A stretch of DNA of 64,000 bases from an uncultured Methylopila sp. (lineage in GTDB: Bacteria; Pseudomonadota; Alphaproteobacteria; Rhizobiales; Methylopilaceae), in assembly GCA_902168115.1 (NCBI GenBank), contig CABHPB010000110.1, forward strand, positions 1 to 64,000, given 5' to 3'. The notes under the pieces are model-generated. The model saw only the letters and a program-made list of their open reading frames with translations, ran no database searches and had not been told where the DNA came from. Within the stretch, counting starts at the first letter, position 1, and every line of letters starts with the position of its first letter. The position numbers were made by a program, and so were the translations under genes. Below are positions 56,225 through 64,000 of this stretch, piece after piece.

Positions 56225-57315
56225 CGCCTCGGCTCCTGCGGCAGGAACAGGCAGGCGTCGCCATAGGAGTAGAAGCGGTATCGCTGCTCGATCGCATGCG
56301 CATAGGCGCGCTTCACCACGTCGAGCCCGGCGAAGGCGGAGATCAGCATCATCAGCGTCGAGCGTGGCAGGTGGAAGTTGGTCATCAGCGCGTCGACCGC
56401 CCGATAGCGGAAGCCGGGCGTGATAAAGATGTCGGTCTCGCCAGCGAACGGCGCGATCCGGCCAGTCGGCGCAGCCGCGCTCTCGAGCAGGCGGGTCGAA
56501 GTGGTGCCGACCGCGACGACGCGCCCGCCGGCCGCCCTGGTCTCGTTGAGCGCTTGCGCCGTCGCGGCGTCGAGGACGCCGAACTCGGCGTGCATTCGGT
56601 GATCGTCTGTGTCTTCGACCTTCACCGGCAGAAAGGTGCCGGCGCCGACATGAAGCACGGTCTCGTGGCGCGCGACGCCACGGGCGGCCAGCGCGTCCGA
56701 CAGCGCGGGCGTGAAATGCAGCCCCGCGGTCGGGGCCGCGACCGCCCCCGGCTCGCGCGCGAACATCGTCTGGTAGTCCTGCTCGTCGGCGCCGTCGGTC
56801 GCGCGGCGGCCTGCGATGTATGGCGGCAGCGGAATGTCGCCGGCGACGGCGATCGCGGCGTCGAGGTCCGGACCGGCGAGATCGAAGGCGAGGGTCACCT
56901 CCCCCTCCTCCCCGCGCTCCTCCACCGTCGCGTCGAGCCGACCGAGCAGGCAGGCCGCGCCTTCTCCCGCGTCGCCGAAGCTGATCCGATCGCCCGCCGC
57001 GAGCTTCTTGGCGGGCCGCGCGAATGCGCGCCAGCGGGCCCCGTCGAGCCGGCGATGCAGCAGGCATTCGATTCGCGCGACCGCCTCGCCGCGCGTGCGC
57101 CGGCCGAACAGCCGCGCCGGGATCACGCGCGTCGCGTTGACGACGAGGGCGTCGCCCGGGGCGAGCAGTTCCGGCAGATCGCGGACGTAGCGGTGCTCGA
57201 GCTCCGGCGCGCCTCCCGGCCTGACCACGAGCAGCCTCGCGCTGTCGCGCGGGACCGCCGGCCTGAGCGCGATCAGGTCCTCCGGCAGATCGAAGTCGAA
57301 CAGCGAAACGTCCAA
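56221..57315 (-). CDS. queA: S-adenosylmethionine:tRNA ribosyltransferase-isomerase QueA
   Basis: QueA adds epoxycyclopentane to preQ1-tRNA, the step after Tgt. 364 residues: [24 protein letters not shown] at the start, [30 protein letters not shown] and [19 protein letters not shown]. Family alignment places the start at TTG 57315, as no ATG or GTG lies near; the upstream frame is open but runs through the next gene. Coupled to tgt by a 4-base overlap. Confidence 0.95.
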   Translation of the reverse strand: MDVSLFDFDLPEDLIALRPAVPRDSARLLVVRPGGAPELEHRYVRDLPELLAPGDALVVNATRVIPARLFGRRTRGEAVARIECLLHRRLDGARWRAFARPAKKLAAGDRISFGDAGEGAACLLGRLDATVEERGEEGEVTLAFDLAGPDLDAAIAVAGDIPLPPYIAGRRATDGADEQDYQTMFAREPGAVAAPTAGLHFTPALSDALAARGVARHETVLHVGAGTFLPVKVEDTDDHRMHAEFGVLDAATAQALNETRAAGGRVVAVGTTSTRLLESAAAPTGRIAPFAGETDIFITPGFRYRAVDALMTNFHLPRSTLMMLISAFAGLDVVKRAYAHAIEQRYRFYSYGDACLFLPQEPRR

Positions 57316-57326
57316 GCGAGGTCCGT

Positions 57327-57779
57327 TCAGAAAAACCGCACGAGCAGCGCGCCGCCGAGCAGCATGGCGATGCCGAGAGCGCGCATGGCGCTGATCGGCT
57401 GGACCTGTAGGCCGAGGAGCCCGAAGTGGTCCAGCGCCGCGGCCGCGAGCAGCTGACCGGCGATCACGAAGGCCATCGCCGCGCCGACGCCGATCTTCGG
57501 CACCGTGAAGGTGATCGTCGCGATATAGGCCGCGCCGAGTAGTCCTCCGGCGATCCACCAGCCGACCGGAAGATCGCGCGCGGCGCTGACCGCGGCGCCG
57601 AATCCGCCAATGGCCAGCGAAATCGCGCTGAGGGCGATCGCGCCGACCCAGAACGAGACAGTCGCTGCGAAGAAGGACGACCCGAGGCCCCGCGCCAGTC
57701 CAGCGTTGACGACGCCCTGCAGCGCAACGCCGATGCCGACCAGGAAGGCCGGGATCACGAAGATCAGCTTGTCGATCAT
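57327..57779 (-). CDS. YdcZ/DUF606-type DMT membrane protein
   Basis: 150 residues, five membrane helices, no soluble domain. The repeated GxxxxxxGxxxAxQ pattern ([22 protein letters not shown]) and [21 protein letters not shown] fit the DUF606 half-size members of the drug/metabolite transporter clan. Substrate unknown. It runs 11 bases ahead of queA and is likely co-transcribed, though a shared role is not implied. Confidence 0.85.
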   Translation of the reverse strand: MIDKLIFVIPAFLVGIGVALQGVVNAGLARGLGSSFFAATVSFWVGAIALSAISLAIGGFGAAVSAARDLPVGWWIAGGLLGAAYIATITFTVPKIGVGAAMAFVIAGQLLAAAALDHFGLLGLQVQPISAMRALGIAMLLGGALLVRFF

Positions 57780-57818
57780 TCCGGGACCAAACCTGGCGCG
57801 GCGCCGTTCGAGACGCGA

Positions 57819-57847
57819 CGAACGCCCGGATCGTCTCCGGGCGTTCG
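57819..57847. terminator. Hairpin downstream of ppiB
   Basis: A 12-base stem CGAACGCCCGGA / TCCGGGCGTTCG with loop TCGTC, 24 bases after the ppiB stop. No clear T tract follows, so it may end or only attenuate the coaD-ppiA-ppiB transcript before the YdcZ-type gene. Confidence 0.5.
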
Positions 57848-57870
57848 TTCAGCGACGGCGGATTGTCAGT

Positions 57871-58335
57871 TCAGGCCGCGTCCGCCGCGACCTTCATGGA
57901 GATGATCTTGTCGGGATCGCGCACCGGCTCGCCGCGCTTGATCTGGTCGACGTTCTCCATGCCCTCGGTGACCTTGCCCCACACCGAGTACTGGCCGTCG
58001 AGCCAGGGCGCGTCCTCGAACACGATGAAGAACTGGCTGTCGGCCGAGTTCGGGTCCATGGCGCGCGCCGCGGAGACGGTGCCGCGCACGTGCTTCTCCT
58101 TCGAGAACTCAGCCTTCAGCTTCTTTCCCGAGCCGCCGGTGCCGGTGCCGTTAGGGCAGCCGGTCTGCGCCATGAAGCCGTCGATCACGCGGTGGAAGAC
58201 GATGCCGTCATAGAAGCCCTCGCGGACGAGCTCCTTGATGCGGGCAACGTGGCCGGGCGCGAGGTCGGGACGCATCTCGACGACCACCTTGCCCTTGGTG
58301 GTCTCGATCAGGAGGGTGTTTTCGGGATCGCTCAT
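57871..58335 (-). CDS. ppiB: Cytosolic cyclophilin peptidylprolyl isomerase
   Basis: 154 residues, a minimal cyclophilin without a signal peptide, so a cytosolic folding catalyst for prolyl bonds. Active-site motifs are FHRVIDGFMAQTGCPNGTG and SADSQFFIVF-like NSADSQFFIVFEDAPWLDGQYSVWGKV. It follows ppiA by 33 bases; the two are recent relatives with the same active-site stretch. Confidence 0.95.
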   Translation of the reverse strand: MSDPENTLLIETTKGKVVVEMRPDLAPGHVARIKELVREGFYDGIVFHRVIDGFMAQTGCPNGTGTGGSGKKLKAEFSKEKHVRGTVSAARAMDPNSADSQFFIVFEDAPWLDGQYSVWGKVTEGMENVDQIKRGEPVRDPDKIISMKVAADAA

Positions 58336-58368
58336 TGGAGTCTCCTTGGAAATCGGGGGAGGCGGCGC

Positions 58369-58902
58369 TCAGTTCGCGCCTTCGAGCCTCACGGTCTTGA
58401 CCTTGTCCGGCTGCGAGACGGTTCCAGAACCTTCCGCGCCTTTCTTCAGCTGGTCGACGACGTCCATGCCCGCCGTCACCTCGCCGATCACCGTGTACTG
58501 GCCGTCGAGCCAGGGCGAGGGGGCGAAGCAGATGAAGAACTGGCTGTTGGCGCTGTTCGGATCGGCGGTGCGCGCCATGCCGACGGTGCCGCGCTTGAAG
58601 CTCTCGCGTGAGAATTCGGCCGGAAGGTCCGGATATTTGGAGCCGCCGGTGCCGGTTCCGGTCGGATCGCCGGTCTGGGCCATGAAGCCGGCGATGACCC
58701 GGTGGAACGGCACGCCGTCGTAAAACTTCTCGGCCACGAGCGCCTTGATCCGCTCGACGTGCTTCGGCGCGAGATCGGGCCGAAGCCGGATCTTCACCGC
58801 CCCCTTGGTCGTGTCGAGGACCACGACCGGGCCGGACGGCGCCGCGGCGGCCGGTCCGGACATCAGGCCGACGGCGACGAAGAGAGCGAGCAGCAGCTTC
58901 AT
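58369..58902 (-). CDS. ppiA: Periplasmic cyclophilin peptidylprolyl isomerase
   Basis: 177 residues; the first 20 (MKLLLALFVAVGLMSGPAAA) are a signal peptide, so it acts in the periplasm. The cyclophilin core has FHRVIAGFMAQTGDPTGTG and NSANSQFFICFAPSPWLDGQYTVIGEV. It lies between coaD and ppiB on one strand, an arrangement common in Hyphomicrobiales. Confidence 0.95.
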   Translation of the reverse strand: MKLLLALFVAVGLMSGPAAAAPSGPVVVLDTTKGAVKIRLRPDLAPKHVERIKALVAEKFYDGVPFHRVIAGFMAQTGDPTGTGTGGSKYPDLPAEFSRESFKRGTVGMARTADPNSANSQFFICFAPSPWLDGQYTVIGEVTAGMDVVDQLKKGAEGSGTVSQPDKVKTVRLEGAN

Positions 58903-58958
58903 GGGAGTCCTCTGGGCGCGTGGCGGACGGCGATCGTTCGGCGATCATCCGGCGGCTG

Positions 58959-59456
58959 TCATCTCGCGAACCGCGTGTTCAGGCGAGCGACGACCGACGG
59001 AGGCGCGAAGGCGGAAATGTCGCCGCCCATCGCGGCGATTTGCCGGACGAATGTGGCGCTGATCGATCGAACCGCGGCGGATGGCGGCAGAAGCACGGTG
59101 GTGACGTCAGGGGCGAGTTCGGCGTTCATCCCGGCCATCTGCATCTCGTAGTCGAAATCGGCGCCGTCACGCACCCCGCGGATGATGACGGAAGAGCCTG
59201 CGGCGCGGGCCGCGTCGACCACGAGACCGTCGAACGTCGTCGCCTCGAACGCGCCGCCGGACTTCCGGACGACCAGCCCCAGCGTCTCCTCGAGCATCTC
59301 GCGCCGGTCCTCCACGGAGAACAGCGGCGTCTTGCCCGGATGCGTCCCGATCGCGACCACGAGCTTGTCGGCGAGCCGGCAGGCGCGCTCGGCCACCTCG
59401 ATATGTCCGTTGGTCACCGGGTCGAACGAACCGGGATAGAACGCGACGCGCGGCAT
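58959..59456 (-). CDS. coaD: Phosphopantetheine adenylyltransferase CoaD
   Basis: CoaD adenylylates 4'-phosphopantetheine to dephospho-CoA. 165 residues: AFYPGSFDPVTNGHIEVAERA (T/HxGH class), VAIGTHPGKTPLFSVEDR, RGVRDGADFDYEMQMAGMN and the ISATFVRQIAAMGGDI end. The ATG at 59456 matches the family start; the open frame continues 32 codons upstream without similarity. Confidence 0.96.
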   Translation of the reverse strand: MPRVAFYPGSFDPVTNGHIEVAERACRLADKLVVAIGTHPGKTPLFSVEDRREMLEETLGLVVRKSGGAFEATTFDGLVVDAARAAGSSVIIRGVRDGADFDYEMQMAGMNAELAPDVTTVLLPPSAAVRSISATFVRQIAAMGGDISAFAPPSVVARLNTRFAR

Positions 59457-59637
59457 TGACGCCCTCGGGTCAGGGCCGCGCGAAATGCGGCCGGCGGATC
59501 GCTCCGCGGGGAGCGAAGCGCCGTCTCTACCGGCCCCTCCGGCCCGCCGCAAGGCCGTGAACGTCGGATGAACGTCAGCGCCAGATTAGGTTCAGCGCCC
59601 CCGCCTAGGATGCGCGCCAACATCAAGGGAGGTCGCG

Positions 59638-59865
59638 ATGACGGACGCGAAGTCTCGCATGGGGGGAATCAGGGGCGCGGTCGCCGTGTTCCTGGTCCTG
59701 TATGCGGCGGCGGCGCTGGTGATCATTGCGACCGCGTCGCCGAGCCGGGGGGCGGCGGTCGCGGGAAGGCTCGCCGAGGCGGCCTCTCTCGATCAGAGTC
59801 CCCTCGGGCGTTGGCCCCTCGCCTCTAAAGGGCGACCGGTCACGGATTCCCGCCCCTCTCCGTGA
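59638..59865 (+). CDS. Putative small single-helix membrane protein
   Basis: 75 residues. A single hydrophobic helix (GAVAVFLVLYAAAALVIIATA, about 13-33) follows a short basic start and is followed by a low-complexity Pro/Arg/Ser tail. AAGGGAGG lies six bases before the ATG, a strong site that supports translation. No family recognised. It lies alone on the plus strand between coaD and the tRNA-like gene, both on the other strand. Confidence 0.5.
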   Translation: MTDAKSRMGGIRGAVAVFLVLYAAAALVIIATASPSRGAAVAGRLAEAASLDQSPLGRWPLASKGRPVTDSRPSP

Positions 59866-59935
59866 CGGAGGCGCGCGAGGACGCCCGGTCGCGTGGGGCG
59901 CGGCCGGGCGACTGATTCTTCTACTGCCGGAAATG

Positions 59936-59970
59936 AAAAAGCGGCGTCCCGATCATCGGGAGCGCCGCTT
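59936..59970 (-). terminator. Terminator of the tRNA-like RNA
   Basis: On the minus strand, 11 bases after the CCA end, GCGGCGCTCCCGAT pairs with ATCGGGACGCCGC (one base unpaired) and is followed by TTTTTC. It is a strong Rho-independent terminator, showing that the RNA upstream of it is a transcript end. Confidence 0.85.
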
Positions 59971-59980
59971 CTTCGCATCC

Positions 59981-60055
59981 TGGAGGCCCAGCCTGGATTT
60001 GAACCAGGATGTGAGGATGTTCCCATCCCCTGGGTAGCCATTCCCCCACCGGGCC
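59981..60055 (-). ncRNA. tRNA-like RNA lacking an anticodon loop
   Basis: 75 bases fold as a tRNA: acceptor GGCCCGG/CTGGGCC (one G-U), D arm GGG-AATGGCTA-CCC with the usual A14, GG and A21 features, T arm CCTGG-TTCAAAT-CCAGG, discriminator T and encoded CCA. The third arm is a seven-pair stem (positions 26-32 with 37-43) closed by GGAA, a GNRA-type tetraloop. No anticodon or U33 is presented. It lies between gyrA and a strong terminator, so it may be processed from the gyrA transcript or have its own promoter. Confidence 0.7.
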
Positions 60056-60162
60056 GACGCCCAAAATGTGCCATGCGGCCGGGTCGGCGGCAACCGTACC
60101 AGGTTGTTAAGGTTAATGTTTTCGCTCCGAGAGGGCGCCGCGGCCGAACGCGTCGCCTCCCC

Positions 60163-62883
<2,721 letters not shown>

Positions 62884-63047
62884 GTTCTTGAGGCTTTCGG
62901 ATCGTTTCAGTCGGGCCGGAACCTAGACGATTCCGGCCCGAAAAGCCAACCACGCGGCGCCGGCGCCGCGTGCGGATTACGCAATATGTTTCAGTAACTT
63001 AGAGCAGCCCGCGTCGATCGCCCACAGGCTTCTCGCGCGACCGAGGC

Positions 63048-63314
63048 TCAGGCCGGGCGCGCCGCGGACGGACGGGCAGGTCCCGGACGCGGCTTGCGCT
63101 TCGGGCCCGGAAGCAGTCCCTCGCGCTGCGCCTGCTTGCGGGCGGCCTTGCGCGCGCGCCGAACGGCCTGCGCCTTGAGCCGCGCGCGCTTCTCGGACGG
63201 CTTCTCATAGGCCTTCCGCAGCTTCATCTCGCGGAAGACGCCCTCGCGCTGCATCTTCTTCTTCAGGACCTTCAGCGCCTGGTCGACGTTGTTCTCTCGT
63301 ACAAGTACCTGCAA
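63048..63314 (-). CDS. rpsU: 30S ribosomal protein S21
   Basis: 88 residues: [24 protein letters not shown] and [19 protein letters not shown] are the S21 signature, with the alphaproteobacterial extension [23 protein letters not shown] and a Pro/Arg tail. The start is TTG at 63312-63314, five bases after AGGAG; the frame is open upstream, but similarity begins exactly here. S21 aids mRNA binding on the 30S platform. Confidence 0.93.
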   Translation of the reverse strand: MQVLVRENNVDQALKVLKKKMQREGVFREMKLRKAYEKPSEKRARLKAQAVRRARKAARKQAQREGLLPGPKRKPRPGPARPSAARPA

Positions 63315-63649
63315 AACATCTCCTAACTCGCCGCTTCGAAAATATCCGACAGTCGGCGCCTTGCGCCTGACAGATATGGGGATTTTGGCCGGATGAGCAA
63401 CCATCCGCGACGATTGCGGCGCCCGTTCGCTTGATTTTCGGCGCGGCCGTCACGTCTGCGCTTCGACTCCAAAGAATTTTTTCCGGCGACCGGAAAAACC
63501 TGAGGCGCCGCGCGCGCCTCGGGGAGACGGCCGACGCGTTGCGGGACTGTGTTCGTCCCGCTAGCTTGAGGCCGGGGTTCGTCGCGACTACCCCGTGAGG
63601 CTGACGCCCAAAGCTCGCGTCCAAACTCCTGAAACGGAGACGGGCGCTT
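63315..63649. other. Divergent region between rpsU and the chromate-transporter gene
   Basis: 335 bases without a gene. It holds a perfect inverted repeat TTTTTCCGG / CCGGAAAAA around CGA (63478-63498) and, four bases on, a second hairpin GAGGCGC / GCGCCTC (63502-63520). They lie between two divergent starts and could be operators, a leader structure or remnants of REP DNA. No promoter is clear enough to call. Confidence 0.45.
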
Positions 63650-64000
63650 ATGCCGTCAGCACAGGTTCCGAACATGGCCGAGACCACGGACGAGGCGGAC
63701 GCCACGGCGGCGGCGCTCGAGCGGCCCACGCTCGGCGCGGCGACGCGCGTCTGGGCGAAGATCGGACTGCTCAGCTTCGGCGGGCCTGCGGGCCAGATCG
63801 CGCTGATGCACAAGGAGCTGGTCGAGGAACGGCGCTGGATCGGCGAGGAGCGGTTCCTGCACGCGCTGAACTACTGCATGCTCCTGCCAGGGCCCGAGGC
63901 GCAGCAGCTCGCGACTTATATCGGCTGGCTGATGCACCGCACGATCGGCGGGCTGATCGCGGGGTTGCTGTTCGTCGTCCCCGGCGCGCTGGTCATGCTG
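63650..64000 (+). CDS. chrA: Chromate transporter (ChrA family), 5' part
   Basis: 117 codons to the window edge. The N-terminal CHR domain is clear: [35 protein letters not shown] and [17 protein letters not shown] match the ChrA signature. ChrA proteins export chromate, or transport sulfate-like anions, at the inner membrane. The ATG at 63650 is used, with GGAG 13 bases upstream; a second ATG eight codons later is possible. The rest lies outside. Confidence 0.93.
   Translation, partial: MPSAQVPNMAETTDEADATAAALERPTLGAATRVWAKIGLLSFGGPAGQIALMHKELVEERRWIGEERFLHALNYCMLLPGPEAQQLATYIGWLMHRTIGGLIAGLLFVVPGALVML

Noticed and set aside
59981-60055. Ordinary tRNA-Phe (GAA in the position of an anticodon)
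   Set aside because: A seven-base loop would need A-C and T-T mismatches in the stem and puts G at position 33; the GGAA tetraloop fold pairs fully.
60056-60085. Sigma-54-like GG-N10-GC (TGGCAC...GC) just upstream of the tRNA-like RNA
   Set aside because: Transcription would begin about 12 bases past the GC, inside the acceptor stem, so it cannot make the folded RNA; likely chance.

Overview
This 64 kb window is chromosomal, very G+C-rich DNA from an alphaproteobacterium, almost certainly of the order Hyphomicrobiales (Rhizobiales). The evidence is gene content and order: rplM-rpsI, gyrA-coaD-ppiA-ppiB-queA-tgt, a DUF2842 protein, MurJ, OpgGH and an alphaproteobacterial rpsU. The genus cannot be named from sequence alone. 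I see no phage, insertion sequence or CRISPR array. Most of the window is housekeeping sequence with a few accessory modules.

Layout. Bases 1-6400: the 5' part of argC, an AcuI-type acrylyl-CoA reductase flanked by two copies of a palindromic repeat, an MFS carrier, a small secreted protein, and a coupled pair encoding an ATP:ADP-antiporter-like carrier and an exported aldo/keto reductase. 6.6-10.4 kb: nadABC (de novo NAD synthesis) behind a promoter overlapped by a perfect palindromic operator. 10.4-14 kb: ohr/ohrR divergent pair, pirin, a lipoprotein and an agmatinase. 14-18.5 kb: rpsI-rplM, a PaaI thioesterase, an acidic exported protein, a CoA-binding protein, heme A synthase and DUF2842. 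18.5-28.2 kb: an exopolysaccharide locus (deacetylase, GNAT/CelD-like protein, Wzc-like chain-length protein with a dead kinase domain, Wza-like exporter, glycosyltransferase, initiating phosphoglycosyltransferase, polymerase). 28.1-33.7 kb: murJ, glmS, glmU and a SPOR-like protein. 33.9-37.6 kb: opgGH.

37.6-50.3 kb is a selenium/formate module on the minus strand: fdnG (with an in-frame UGA read as selenocysteine and a SECIS hairpin), fdxH, fdnI, fdhE, selA, a Sel1-repeat gene, selB, two unrecognised genes and moeA, with a TusA-family gene divergent from fdnG. Together these make, decorate and insert a membrane-bound, periplasm-facing molybdo-selenoenzyme that oxidises formate. tRNA-Sec (selC) and selD are not in the window. 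50.4-55 kb: tRNA-Lys, a secreted protein of unknown function, a Pro/Asp-rich peptide and a type I secretion ABC transporter/adaptor pair without an outer-membrane component. 55.1-62.9 kb: tgt, queA, a YdcZ-type membrane protein, ppiB, ppiA, coaD, a small membrane peptide, a tRNA-shaped RNA with its own terminator, and gyrA. 63-64 kb: rpsU and the start of a chromate-transporter gene.

The most unusual signal is the 75-nt RNA at 59981-60055. It has an acceptor stem, D arm, T arm and encoded CCA of a tRNA, but its anticodon arm closes on a GGAA tetraloop, so it should not decode. Other points of interest are the unknown genes inside the selenium operon, the Gln at the GyrA Ser83 position, the Tgt that lacks two canonical zinc cysteines, and the degenerate BY-kinase domain of the EPS chain-length protein.
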